Shown one piece after another: positions 22,085 through 34,147 of a stretch of DNA of 64,000 nt. Every line of letters begins with the position of its first letter. Positions within the stretch are counted from its first letter, which is position 1. Position numbers and translations under genes: made by a program. The DNA comes from Gonatopus flavifemur (lineage: Eukaryota > Arthropoda > Insecta > Hymenoptera > Dryinidae), in contig JAFFJZ010000007.1 in assembly GCA_018340375.1 (NCBI GenBank), forward strand, positions 25,952,001-26,016,000. Direction: 5' to 3'. Under the pieces are notes generated by a model. It searched no databases, was not told where the DNA came from, and saw nothing but the letters and a program-made list of their open reading frames with translations.

Positions 22085-22461
22085 TATTTACATTAGGTGG
22101 TGCAACTATCGAATTAGTTGAGGCAGCTAACGTGATACTTGTCCTGACTACTAAGGAGTTGCAGCAACTATTCAGGTAGATGGTCGAAAATCGACTATTT
22201 AAGTAGTTGCTGCAACTATTCCTTCTTCTCCGTGCACTATCACCAAATTACCTCCATCATCACTAATTTATCTACCTCAAATACAAATTCACTTACCTAT
22301 GCATATTTTGATTCAGATTAGACTTGGAACGTTGGTATTCTATACAATTGTTGGAAACGTGTGGAACAATATACTAAATGAGGTATAGGTTCCTACTCAT
22401 TCATTCACGGAAGTTATTTACAATCAAACACATAATGTCACCAAATTACCTTCCCTCACCC

Positions 22462-23597
22462 TATGTCGGTTCTTACAGTAGGCATCTTGCTGTTTAATTC
22501 TCTTAACATTGTGTTTCTATAATGCCGGGTTGCTGGATTAGTAAACGCTTATTAAAAGAGCAACACTTTGACTGTGATATCAAACTTCTTGCTACTTCAG
22601 CGAAAAGATTTGTCACATCAATGGAGCGGATTGTCCGGCGGACATTTCAACTTTCAAAGGACGTCTCAGAGATGTATGTGGATTTTCCCTGGATATACGC
22701 AAATTCTGGTTCTGTTGGAGTTGTGGTGAGAACTTTTTTCAAAAGGAAATCTGGTAATTATTATTCGTGATAGTGAATTTTCCTGTAGTGTATAATAATT
22801 TAAAAAAAAAAAAAACAATAAAATAATCCTATTTTATAGGACAATCTACCATTGAATATAGAAGACAATGAAGATCAATGATAATGAGTGATTCAAACAA
22901 AAAAGTTGCTACATTGGAGGGCCAAAATCGAGTGTTTCATTTCATTGTTACATCATCGGTGACATGAGGAGATGTAACAAGTTTTGTCAATTCACAGATT
23001 TTGGAAAAACTGAAACGTCACAAGTCATAGACTTGTTACGTTTCATCGCTGCTGTTCTTTTTCAGCGTTTTATTTGATTCCACCTATTCATCTATTATTT
23101 TCCATTTTCTGTCGGAGAGAACAACAAAATTTGTGCTCCAAAATTTTTCATCAACATTTTAATTTTCATAACTTGCCCATTCTCGCTTTTTCTTGAGTTT
23201 ATTTTTTTTCAAGTCTCAAAAAATTGTTACTTTTTGTCTCGAAAAAAATCTGAAGACAGAGCAGACATGTTACCTTTTATCATGTGACCGACGACATCAT
23301 CCAATTTTTTGATAAACGTAAATAACATTTCCATGCTGCATATGCGAATCTCTTGTTTGATGAAGAGTAAATATAAACATTGAAAGTTGACATACCAAAG
23401 AGCTATACGTTTTTGCGTTGTACGTAAGAATCATATCCAAATAGTACAAAATCATATACTGGAAGAAAATCATAGGATTTCATCGAATGACTCAATTTTA
23501 TTGTCAGAGAGAAATTTATTTGGGAAAAAGAGAAAGTATTTTCATAATTACAAAATTTTGCTTCCGAGCCGAAGATAATAATGCTGTATGATGTATG
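22462..23597. other. No gene seen; one A-tract of 14
   Basis: An open frame at 22522-22770 (82 codons) has no motif that I know. It is followed by a run of 14 A at about 22801-22814 and then AATAAAATAA. This could be a small retrocopy with a poly-A tail, but I see no target duplication. The rest is plain AT-rich DNA. Confidence 0.3.
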
Positions 23598-23838
23598 CAC
23601 TGAGAAACAAAGTCATTGAGACAAAAAAATATTGCATCCAATGGTATCTATAAAATATTTCTCCAGATCAATGAAATTTTACTTGAATGGATGAAATGGT
23701 TTTCCACTCGATAAAATACTTCATGCGGTAAAGAACCATTTCATTCATTGGAATAATATTTCATTGGTTCGAAGGAATATTTTATAGATAGCATTGGATG
23801 AAATATTTCCTTGCCTCAATGACTTCTTTCCCTCAGTG
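23598..23838. mobile_element. Family-1 foldback with TG duplication
   Basis: Ends CACTGAGAAACAAAGTCATT and the mirror AATGACTTCTTTCCCTCAGTG, flanked by TG on both sides (23596-23597, 23839-23840). Arms pair over 100 bases, for example 'caatggtatctataaaatat' with 'atattttatagatagcattg'. Confidence 0.83.
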
Positions 23839-24210
23839 TGATATAATATGAGAGTTCATATTCTGGAGTTTGACGAGGTAAAATTTGATTCCTGTTCTTC
23901 GTGAATCGTAGATCGTATTATTTTCAGGTTTCTGAAATCTTATTGTTTTATGTCAATGATAAGAGACTTCATTTTTTTATGTGATAATCGTACAATAAGA
24001 TATTCGAAATCTAATCGGGCTTGAGATTCTAGAGTGGAGGATTTGGTTATGCTTTTGTCATTTTACAAGGTCTCAGACCACTTTTGAAACATCTGGCAAT
24101 GACGTGCAGTACTTGAACCTAAATCTTGTGACGGTTTGTTTTTATTGAGATCCATCATGATTATGGGAGAATAACATAAATATTGTGCATTCCAATAAAT
24201 AGATATAGGT

Positions 24211-24610
24211 GAAAACTGGAATCTCTCTCAGTGATCGAAAGCTAGAAAGTTTGAAATTAGAAATGAATAGGTTACGTATCGATGTAATGGGAATTAGCGA
24301 AATGACATGGCCGCAAGAAGGGGATTTCTGGAGTGGGGATTAAAGAATCATTCATACAGGATCAAAGAATGGTCAAGCAGGTGTGGGAATTATAGTGCAT
24401 AAAAGGGTGGGGAATAGAATAGAAAATTATTTGTAACATAGCGAACGCGTAATGATGGTCAGAGTCAGAACAAAACCGGTAGACACTGTTATATTTCAAG
24501 TATACATGCCCACATCTGCGTACTCAGAGGAAGATATCGAAAAAACTTACGATGAAATAGAAGAAGTGATAGAATATGTAAAGGGAGAAGAAAACAGAAA
24601 TGTTTATTGT
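24211..24610 (+). pseudogene. RTE-type LINE endonuclease fragment
   Basis: In one frame the sequence reads [30 protein letters not shown], then NGQAGVGIIVHKRVGNRIENY, ERVMMVRVRTKPVDTVIFQV and YMPTSAYSEEDIEKTYDEIE. This is the front half of an RTE-clade endonuclease domain, including the GISE motif. Two stops interrupt it (TAA at about 24343, TAA at about 24436). It is cut at the right by element C at 24611, and the rest of the LINE is absent. Confidence 0.85.
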
Positions 24611-25521
24611 GGTAGACCGAGACGAATCGGATCAGAATAAGTAAATTCGCTGTCGTCGATCATTTTCATTATCAATTACACTCTTTTAACGTGTAAGTGC
24701 TCACATAATCTCGCCAATTGCTGGAAAAACAGGATAACAAGACCATATCGCAAATCATTTAGTTCTGGGTAATGATATATGTTAAGTTGCATCGTGCTGA
24801 CGTAAAAACACTATCGCGATTCTTGAAATTTTCATTGACAAGATACGTTAAAAATCATGCCAATCCGAATCATATGTATAGTTCGTGATGTACTGAATTA
24901 GATGAGAAAATTATTCAGATAATATTATCACGTCCTTTATGGGCAGATCAATGTTTTCCCCCAAATAGTATATGGAGTGATTCGAATCACGATTTGGATT
25001 ATGAGTTTTTTTCAAGTCATATGAGACTTAGAGGCAACAATTGTGCATCAACAGACTGGTACTGGTATATTTTGTTCTGAAAAATCCGTACATCCACCCA
25101 ACGAAGACTGGATTCAGGGCGGTGGATGTAAAGAATAGTCTTGTGAAAAATGTGCCGGCAAGAAAAGTCACAGAGAACCGTTGATTTGCCGCAAGTGCGT
25201 GGAATGAAATTCTTTCATTTATTTAACGTATTTAGGGTTCAAAAAAGAGTTTCAAAGTGTGAATTTTGTTTGCATCAATATACGTTCCATTTTTATTAAT
25301 GATCCTCTCCGTCACCGATTTTGGGGCGAATCGGATATTTGCCATTTCATGTTTATTTCGTTGTAAAACAAAGAATTGTGTATTTGAATATTTTTGTGGC
25401 ATAGGTTTCAAGTCAAAGATGTACACAATTAGGATCCATCCACAGAATCATTGAAAAAACTCTCCTCCTGATCACTTTTATTCATTGAAAAAAAAGTGAA
25501 CGGATTCGCCTCGGTCTAACC
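24611..25521 (+). mobile_element. DNA element C, copy 1
   Basis: The ends GGTAGACCGAGACGAATCGG (24611) and the mirrored CGGATTCGCCTCGGTCTAACC (25521) are inverted. The right half matches copy 2 (32932-33348) closely. Near 25120-25205 both copies can be read as a Cys/His-rich peptide (CEKCAGKKSHREPLICRKCV here), like the zinc-binding tail of some transposases. I cannot name the superfamily. Target duplication is unclear. Confidence 0.6.
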
Positions 25522-25669
25522 TATTTTCCGTATTTCGTGTAACTTTTTAGCTGTAAATATTTCTTGTCTCTAGTAAAAATCTAATCGAACCATCGATGTA
25601 TAGGACTGGATGGAACGTTTAGCGTGTTCATCATTCCACACGTGTAAAATATATGCAACGATTTATGCA

Positions 25670-25933
25670 CACTGTAAAAAAAATCTGCCTCAAGTTTCAC
25701 AAACATATTATAAAAATCTATTGAATTTCATAATATGATATTGAATTTTTGTTGATTGAATCTTAATTTTAATAAGAATATTTGTAAATTTCATAATCAA
25801 TGCTTTATATCTCAATAAGAAATTCTAAAATTTCATAACGTTCAATCAAGTCAGGAACTTTATTGAATTCGATATGGGAATATTAAACTTCACAAGAAAC
25901 TTTCTAATCAATTCAAGAATTTTTCTACCAGTG
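25670..25933. mobile_element. Family-1 foldback, weakly paired
   Basis: Ends CACTGTAAAAAAAATCTGCC and the mirror AATTTTTCTACCAGTG. Flanks are CA and TA, so the duplication is not exact. The arms are partly paired, with many A/T mismatches. Confidence 0.6.
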
Positions 25934-27141
25934 TAGAAAAACTTCTATAGAAATAAATATTGTTCATTGTGAAATTCACCTATCGATAATACTTTACCAT
26001 TGCCCTCATTGATAAGTTTCTTTTCTTTTAGATCATCGAGGAACATTTGCATATTGATAACTTTTTTCTCTGAGACATTGATAGATTGGTTTCGTGGATT
26101 CAATTCTTCTCTTAGTACTTGAATTTCTTTAGTGGCTATCGTTCCGTGAAACTTTGCATCTCTCGGTGACTGAGAAACAATATCCCAATCGATGTCTCCA
26201 ATATACTTGCATTTCCTTTCACAGCATTCTCCTGATCAGAAGAATTACTTCTAGATAAATTCAGAAGTATATGCGTTTCCAATGTATCATCATTTCACTA
26301 ATGGGAGTTTCAATTATTTTTTCTCATAAATTATTTCTTACGTTAATCAATGTTTGGGTTACGTCACAATTCCTGTTAAAATTGCCAGAAAAATCCATGC
26401 AAAATTTTGACCGGTTATATCTGTCTTAATGAGTTTCAAGAGTGATAGAGTTGTGACGTACTTGCCACACACAATCCAACAAAACTTGTCAAATTCCGTT
26501 CAAAATCTTGTCCGGTTTTGTCCGGAAAGGGACAAAACGCGATCAAAATCCACCAGGAAATTTGTTCTCCGGTTCTGCCTGGCATTTTGAACGAGGATGT
26601 ACAAAATATTCTCCCTAGTAGAAATTATGATTGGGAATGAGATGGGCCCCAGCTAGTTTTCCCAGATGTCAAGTTGGTTTCTAGCTAGTTTTTTAATTCA
26701 CTTTCTAGCCTGTGCCCATCCAGGTGTGCCGGGGAATTGCTAGAATGTAGTTCAAATTGTTGATCAGAAATGTGGAATCATGTTTTTTCAGTAAAATCAC
26801 ACATGTGAATAAGGTGAAAATGTATTTTGAAATGTAATCTCAAGTCGAGAACGTTGCTTTTGAATTTATCTCAATAAAACAATCCCGAGTGACAAATTGA
26901 AACGTTTGGGCTTCCTTTTATTCTTCTGAATATCAATGTTACTGTACGATCAGTTGATGCATGAAAAATCTACATAAATCACCCAAATGTTTGAGCACTG
27001 AAATCAAATTGGCTGAAATGTTTTATCCAGTTTGCTCCACATGGGTCCCTTCTGGTACGTGGATGGTAAATGGGATTCCCGGACAAATTTCTACCAGGGC
27101 TCTTCAATGAGGAAGCGACTTCATCGTCATAATAGTTTGTA
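25934..27141. other. No gene seen
   Basis: AT-rich DNA with no supported coding frame. A stretch at about 26480-26620 repeats words such as 'aaaatcttgtccggttttgt' and 'gttctccggttctgcctgg', which hints at a decayed element. 'Ctagctagttt'-type words recur at 26650-26700. Confidence 0.3.
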
Positions 27142-27282
27142 CACAGAAAGAAGTATTTCTCTGATTCTGAGAAATTGTCATCAGAATAGATCCAAATACA
27201 TATCACTTTGACAGAAATCAATATTTTGTTCATTCGAAATTCTTCGAAAATCACTATTCTTTGAAGATCTCTTTTTCCCGTG
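27142..27282. mobile_element. Family-1 foldback A, shortened copy
   Basis: The left arm CACAGAAAGAAGTATTTCTC, 'agaaattgtcatcagaatag' and 'atattttgttcattcgaa' matches foldback A, but the right arm is short and ends CTCTTTTTCCCGTG. Flanks are TA and TT. It appears internally deleted. Confidence 0.62.
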
Positions 27283-27725
27283 TTCCTTACTTCACCATAT
27301 GATAGAGAACAGTCGTGATTGATTTTTTCTTAAAAGAACTCAACGTCATCAATTCTGATATGTTCATCCTCTTGGGAGAAGGGAACATCAAGTTTTCAGT
27401 TTTCACGTGATTCCAAAGTTGAATAACTCTAACGTGAGAAAACACCAAGTTCCCAAACTGTATTCATTTCCGAGTTTGTTGTAGCAGATGACTGTTCAGA
27501 GAGATTGAATTTTTAAATCATAGAAAAACAGTATAGTAGCGATATCCTCTCAAAAATGTATGATGGATCTCATGGAAAATTCATATAGTTCACCTGCTTT
27601 TTGATTCTTGCAAATACAAATCGCAGTGAAGGATTCGATTCAATGACTGATTATGTTTGAACGTATCCAATTGTTCACTCCCATTCAGAAAAACAACACA
27701 ATCGCCATTGCCATTGGAATAGTTG

Positions 27726-27958
27726 CATTGAGAGAGCAAATTTCCGGGAACGAATAAATACCTAATTGATTTGAATGAATTTCTATTGAGTTGACTAAAT
27801 ACCAATTGCACCAAATAAATATCTGATAATTCATAGAATTTTCTGTTGATGAGGATGGATATTGAATTGATTCAATAAAACTTTATTCAATTCAACTTAT
27901 TTTTTCATTGCGATTATTCGATTGAATATTTTACATTGTTCCCAAATATTTGACGGTG
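27726..27958. mobile_element. Family-1 foldback, decayed copy of the 32221 element
   Basis: The left arm CATTGAGAGAGC, then 'aaatttccgggaacgaataa', matches the element at 32221-32482 ('aaatttccgggaacaatgaa'). The right arm contains 'attttacattgttcccaaat'. Flanks do not match, so the ends have decayed. Confidence 0.55.
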
Positions 27959-27967
27959 AAATAGTTA

Positions 27968-28202
27968 GTGTAGAAAACGATTGTCCCAGCTGAGTAAATA
28001 TTTAGTTGAAATGAACATAAAGAAACTTTTTGGTTGGCTGAAATGGAATCTGTTCAGGGTGAATGAAGTTTATTTGTCTGCAAGGAATTGCTACTTTTTG
28101 TGAACCAAATTTTGTTCATCCCAAACAAATTTTATTTCAGTCAACTAAATAGTTTCTTTGCGTTCAAATTTTGTTCGGCTGGGACAACCTGTGTTTTCAG
28201 TG
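27968..28202. mobile_element. Family-1 foldback, about 235 bp
   Basis: The left tip GTGTAGAAAACGATTGTCCC and the mirrored right tip TGGGACAACCTGTGTTTTCAGTG flank arms with 'aaatatttagttgaaatgaa' and its partial mirror. TA is on both sides. Confidence 0.68.
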
Positions 28203-31200
28203 TAACTAATGATCAACCCAACAAAATTCACCGTTGAATCCCAGTGTTCCTTTTTATTCATTTTTTATGACGCACAAGGTATTTCTTTCTCCAATTTTTG
28301 TGTCTCAGAAAAAATGTATTCCTTCAAATCACAAATAATCCCCATCCTCCACAAAGGAATTCGTATCTAAATGTTGAGAAAAAGAAACAAGTCTTATTGA
28401 TAACATCAGTGTAACGACGATAACACGATAATAACCTACCGATCAAACAACTGCGAAGGGGCAAAAAATAAAGACGCGATCAAAAAATCTCGAGAGATTT
28501 CCCTCAAACCACATTTTGGAAGCCGAAGACGCCGCAAACCACTGATCACTAATATCATTGAAGGGGAGAGAATCTGTTATCAGATCAGAATGGTGACTGT
28601 GATATACCATGTCTGTGGATTAGGTTTATCGTGAGAGAGATTGCTTCATGGTTCTTGCGTGTGAGTGGTATTATATTACGAGTCGTATTACGGAACTTGG
28701 CAACTCATTACTATCAGTTGAATTCCGTTTCTGTTTTCTTTTATTATGAAGTATTGACTTAACAGGAATATTTACCGCAGAACATTGTAAATTGTATCAT
28801 ATTTGTTTTTTCTTTCATTATAGATTTTATCAAAAGGAATCTTTGACTGAACAGAAATATCACTGCAAACACTGATGTCTTATTTTAAGACACCCTGGTG
28901 GAAATATTCCATGAAATCTCATTAAAAATCTTCAAAGTTCTGATTGAATACCATTAAATAACATTGAAACCCATTCAATTTCCCATTCGTGAATGAGATT
29001 TTATGGAATATTTTCAAACATTTTTCAATTTTACTGTAATCATATTCCAAACACAAAAATGCGTTTTGATTCAAGGCATAACGTGTTTGATTAGCAAATA
29101 ACAATAATGTTCGCAAGTCGTATGTAGAAACATAACCACGAATTACTATATTACTCGAACGGCAAAGTGAAAAACAGGAACAATGTATGTAAAATGGTTA
29201 TCGAGGCATTTTGAAACAAAACTCAAAGGAGATTCTAATCAACCGTATGATTAGAAATTATCAACATGACCCATCTTTTCAAGTTAAATGTGATAAATCA
29301 CACTTCTGACATCTTATTTGAAAACAGACATATAATTGAACGTCGGTGTCGCGGAATGAAATACTGATGTTTCCAGTTGAAACAGCCATATGTCATTTGA
29401 TTCGAATTATCACACATGCAATGTCTTATTTTGAAACATCTTTGACGGCAATTTTTGCAGTGATGCTAAATGATTTTTGATCATTTATTTTTCTGACTGA
29501 TTCTTGGATTCTTCTGTTCCCGTATCTGCGAGCGTGAACTTTCATTCGAAACACAATACACAAGGATCGTTACAACGCTGAATTTCCCATTCACTTGCAT
29601 GTTTGTTGTTCTATTCCTCTCTTCATAACATGTATAATGGAATTTGACTTGTGTGTTCACAATGGATGCAGTCATGAATTATGGTATATCGACCACTCAA
29701 AGTATGGTAGATGCATTGTCAGGTCTGATGTGTAGGTTCATCAGATATGTTGCAGTTGATTAATGTTTGATGATAATTAACTTTTTTGTATTGATAATAA
29801 ATCATGTCTACTTTAATTCTCCAATTCTGTTCACTCTACTGTTCATATTTATCACGTTAGTCAGGTGTTTTGAATGAATGTGAAAAGAGAATTCCTTATT
29901 TAGAAAACGGTAAAGGAATACGATTGTTTTTCATGAAAAACTTTCTCGAATCCATTTATTCGAAGAATTTGATCCTTATAATTTGGGATACTCTACACGC
30001 TTCAAGACAAAATTTTCATCATTAAACATCAGGGTGGTCCATCTATCAGTTTCCGTCAAAGAAAAGAGTGGAGAAACCCGATCGCGTGGTATTTTCCTTT
30101 ATTAACTACCTTCAATTAACTACTTTACCCTGAATTATTCAAGGATGGTCTTCTCCTAAGAATACAGTCACGAGAAAACTCTGAGACATTATCCCTTCCT
30201 TTGTAACCTACAAGCAACTCGAACAACCTACCAATTTAAAATACCAAATTTCATTCCGCAGAGTTTTTTTGGTGGAAATATGTTGATACTTTTGGTCACT
30301 CTCTGATTTCATTGTGGTGAATATTCATCCTTTTTTCACCGAATGAGTTCTCTTGGGAAATTTTTTACTCTTTCCGAGTTGCAGTATTTTCACTCGAAAA
30401 GATTCAGAAAATCGTCTGTCCTTTCTTTCTACGGCTTTGTTCATCCAATGGTACACAGAATTCATACTAGATGTATGTGAGAACAAGTGACGTAATCTCA
30501 TTCAACTTATAATGGGTCTTATGGAAATCTATAACCGAACGTAAAATAAGTTGGCTTAGTGTTAGCGAGGAGTTGCTACAATGGTTTGGCCGACAAATTG
30601 ACTCAAATATGCATAAGCGGTTGATATAAATGCATGTATACACGAGTGAATCATATTATATATGTACATATACGAGATATACTTAAACACGTATGGAGGA
30701 CATTCTAATATCAGCAAATGGCCATAAAAGTTCATAATAGTTTATAATAATTTTTTTTTTACTGTCAACTCTTTCATTCAACATTATACAATCATTTCAC
30801 CGATGCAATTTCTATTTTGCATCGCATTTATTCTTTTCCCCTGACATTACTCTGTATCTGAAAATGTATTACGTTTCATGTATAAGTCGGCCCATGTATA
30901 GATACACACACACTCCTACGCTTTCACCACCTGTATCGATTCTAATCTACAACAAACCGAATATTGATTCTAAATTCTTGCCATTAATTACAGAGGTATA
31001 TGTTTGGGTTTCGTAGTTACACATTGAATAACATTTATGCAGACTTTTATATAGATACAGAAGTTTCAAATGTCTGTGATCTATGATCCTGCAAAACGAG
31101 TCCTTGGCATAATTAACTTGTCTAGAATAGCATCATCGTTTATTTAATCATTACTCCATCATTGATAATGTATGAATTGCGCGAATTTGAGGACGCTCAA

Positions 31201-31658
31201 GCATCGGGAGGAGCGGTTCAAATTTTGTCCCAACTTTTTTCATAAATTACTCGATAAAATTGAATTTAAAATCGATAGTAATCAAGTACATAGTACCTGA
31301 GATTGGACTTTGAACATAAATTTCAGTTTCTTCATAGTTTGCAAGTATTGCAAAACGAAATTACAACAAATTGTTCACAGTTGGAGGTTATTACTTTTAA
31401 AATCCTCTTATACTCGCCAGAAAATCAGAAAATGATTAGAACGTAACTTCATTATTCTCATTATTCTCCATTGAAAATTTCTATTGAACGTATAATTTAT
31501 GAAAAAAGTTGGCGCAGAATTTTTCTCGCTTTTGTTGATACTTGGGTGCCCTCAAATATGTGGATATAAACAATTGCGCCACAACATATTCGGACAATCG
31601 TGAAATTATTTCACTTACAGTGGAAATTATAAAGACATAAGTGAACTATTTATAAGCT
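28203..31658. other. Unassigned AT-rich DNA, about 3.5 kb
   Basis: No coding frame, RNA gene or transposon is supported apart from a weak foldback at about 28888-29010, where 'atattccatgaaatctcatt' is mirrored by 'aatgagattttatggaatat'. That pair matches the arms of the element at 42220-42318. This is the longest stretch without recognisable transposon signal and could be intron, intergenic or regulatory DNA. Confidence 0.35.
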
Positions 31659-31812
31659 ATCCAAACAGCACTTCGAAAACCAAAACGACCATTTAATCCT
31701 AGTAATCGCTGGCTGTTTGTGCTCAGTTCTACGTGAAAAGTCTCATTATTGAATTAACAGCGCTATTATTGTGCAGTTGTTACGTGTGAAGCCTCAAAGT
31801 GCTGTTTAGATA
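31659..31812. mobile_element. Family-2-like miniature foldback
   Basis: TATCCAAACAGCACTTCGAA on the left is mirrored by 'tcaaagtgctgtttagata' on the right, with an inner pair around 'gtgctcagttctacgtg'. The AnACAGCAC core resembles the other family-2 ends. Confidence 0.55.
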
Positions 31813-32220
31813 CTGACTCGTTCATTACCGACTGTTTTTTTTGTATAAAACCGTCATATTCCTCGAGAACATCAGAGATCTGTTATTTCATGATACATGA
31901 AAGCTAAGGAATATATTTTCTGACAAATACAAAATCAAATATAAAAATTGATTGATGAATTTTAAAATGAAAGGAGGGATGCTTGTTTCTAGGTGAGTTT
32001 CTAGTTTCACTTTGGCACAGTTGCGTGTGAATATAACGTTACAATCAATTTTCATTTGTCTAAAAGTTGATGGGGAAGGAATGATTTCAGAAATTCCCTA
32101 CGTTACATTGCATCCTCGAACCAAATTGACAAGGCTTCCAATACTATTTCTTTTTTTGAACTATTATCTTTTTCACCTATTATTTTTCATCACGTGCATT
32201 CCAATTTGTGTTGTTTGATA

Positions 32221-32482
32221 CACTGAGAGAAAAAATTTCCGGGAACAATGAAATATTTAGTTGAATAGTCGCTATAAAATACTTAATTGATTTGAATAAA
32301 CTTTTTTTGACTCGATTAAATATTCATTCAATCAAACAAATATTTAATATGCTATGAAATATTCCATCAATTGGAACAGTTATTTAATTGAATCAATGAA
32401 AGTTTATTCAAATCAATTAGGTATTTTATGACGACTATTCAACGAAATATTTTATTGTTCCCGGAAATTTTTTTTCTCAGTG
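32221..32482. mobile_element. Family-1 foldback, 262 bp, well preserved
   Basis: Ends CACTGAGAGAAAAAATTTCC and the mirror GGAAATTTTTTTTCTCAGTG, flanked by TA (32219-32220, 32483-32484). The arms pair over more than 110 bases, for example 'gaatagtcgctataaaatac' with 'tattttatgacgactattca'. Confidence 0.88.
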
Positions 32483-32931
32483 TATCATATAGACTTTCTC
32501 TTATCATATTCTTTTCATAGCAAAAATAGTTTTTTACTCCGCTATTTCTTTCATCGATGTTCAGATATTTCATCACGTTACCTATTGGGGTATATACTTG
32601 ATAAATGTTTTTCGAGTAGGAATGACCCGTTATCAAACAAGTAATTCAAATCGTTATTGAATGTCTAACAATTTGAGACAATTATGAATTTCTTTGTAAC
32701 TAGGACATAGGTACCCAAGGATATAAAGGGTTATACCGGTGGTATGAATAATAAAAATGCCCTCGCGATTAACTTTCCCCGGGTGAAAGTGGGGATAGAT
32801 CACGAAGAACGTGAGTTTTGTAGAGGCTACAATTATATGGAAAAAAAGGAATACTTGCAGCAGCTACTCGCATAGCCAATATTCGACCATCTACTAAAAG
32901 TAGGTACGCACAGGGAAGAAGGCTTATTTAG

Positions 32932-33348
32932 GGTAGACCGAGGCGAATCGGATCACTTTTTTTTCAATGAATAAAAATGATCGGGAAGAGAGTTTTTCCA
33001 GTGGATCTGTGGATAAATTCTAATTATATACATCTTTGACTTGAGATCCATGCAAAAAAAAGAATATTCAAATGCACAGTTCTTTGTTTTACAACGAAAT
33101 AAACATAGAATGGCAAACATCTGATTTGCCCCAAATTCGGGGGCGGAGAGGATCATTAATAAAAATGGAACGTATATTGATGCGAAAGGAATTTACACTT
33201 TGAAACTCTTTTTTGAACCCTAAATACGTTGAATAAATGAAAGAATTTTATCCCACGCACTTGCGGCAAATCAACGGATCTGTGTGATTCTTCTTGCTGA
33301 CACATTTTTAACAAGACCATGCTTTATATCCACCGCCCTGAATCCAAC
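32932..33348 (-). mobile_element. DNA element C, copy 2 (partial)
   Basis: It starts GGGTAGACCGAGGCGAATCG and runs as the reverse of 25095-25521, with 'gatcattaataaaaatggaa' and 'cttgcggcaaatcaacgg'. It is cut at 33348, where the long hairpin begins. The stretch 33250-33330 mirrors the Cys/His-rich region of copy 1. Confidence 0.68.
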
Positions 33349-34104
33349 CTGGAGACCAACTTCAACTTCCAAGGTTTTTCAAACTCCTTGCATCTCATTG
33401 GGTTGTGTCATGAACTTCTCATTTTAAAAACTTTTTATACTGCATTGGGGTTTTTGGATGATTCCACATTCTGATTATATTTGATATTTGATGAATTCCA
33501 CTTTCTAATTATAAGCGATGATTCAGTTGTTGATTCGTTACATAATCTTCAATCTTCCATTTCATGCCATTCATTATCAATTGAATCCACTTCACAATCT
33601 GTAGTTCATCCATTCAATACAAAATTGCCTATGAAATTACTTAAATGAAATGGATAGTGGTGGTGGACGACATATAGATCGAATGGTATATTTGCTTCGT
33701 TTTTGTCTTTCCTCATTGGCCTGATACTCTCTTGACCAAGAGTTGTTATTGGATTGCTTGAGTAGTACCACAGGTGTATAAGAAGACACGAAAAAGAAGC
33801 AAATAGACCTGTACGTCGTCTACCACCACTATCAATTCCATATAGGCGGTCTTGTGGAAATTTTGTATTGAATGAATGAATTACAAATTACAAAGTGGAT
33901 TCAATTGATAATGAATGGCATGGAATGGATGATTAAAGATTATGCAATAAATCAATAACTGAATCATCGCTTATAATCAGAAAGTGGAATTCATCAAAAA
34001 ACCTCAATGCAATGTAAAAAGTTTTTAGAAAGTGAAGTTCATGACAAAACCTCAAAGAGATGTAAATAGTTTGACCAACGGTAGAAGTTGAAGTTGGTCT
34101 CCAG
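33349..34104. repeat. Long hairpin, about 750 bp
   Basis: An almost complete palindrome. CTGGAGACCAACTTCAACTT at 33349 is mirrored by AAGTTGAAGTTGGTCTCCAG ending at 34104. Intermediate blocks pair all along: 'tgatgaattccactttct', 'atgccattcattatcaattg' and 'ggatagtggtggtgga'. The centre (about 33680-33790) resembles the unit of the 180 bp tandem array to the right. It cuts element C copy 2. Confidence 0.85.
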
Positions 34105-34147
34105 TTACTTTAGTTACATTGAAGTATATCAAAGCGATTTTGTCAAA

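Larger units (their letters stand above)
20663..22234. mobile_element. Family-1 foldback with CA duplication, host of M4
   Basis: The ends CACGGAGAAAAAGGAATAGT and the mirrored ACTATTCCTTCTTCTCCGTG surround about 150-base arms that pair strongly ('gttgctgcaactacttagta', 'gtatcacgttagctgcctca'). CA flanks both sides (20661-20662 and 22235-22236). Element B copy 2 has the undisturbed site with one CA ('cctaccactatcaccaaatt', CA at 40426-40427), which proves that CA was the duplicated target. Mariner M4 sits near its centre. Confidence 0.9.
18579..22461. mobile_element. TA-flanked DNA element B, copy 1, with three insertions
   Basis: The ends are inverted: GGGTGAAGGAATGAAAGTTG at 18579 and the mirrored form of GGGTGAGGGAAGGTAATTTG ending at 22461, with TA on both sides. 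The core matches copy 2 (39597-40651) over most of its length, for example 'aaatttgaggtttttcat' and 'gaagatgtatatacgtg'. Copy 1 is larger because it carries a foldback (18607-18842), a pogo-like element (19183-20277) and a foldback with mariner M4 (20663-22234), each confirmed by the uninterrupted sequence in copy 2. No transposase remains, so it is non-autonomous. Confidence 0.82.

Noticed and set aside
22522..22770. 82-codon frame followed by an A-tract, possible small gene or retrocopy
   Set aside because: No recognisable motif, no target duplication and no second copy in the window; reported only as unassigned DNA.
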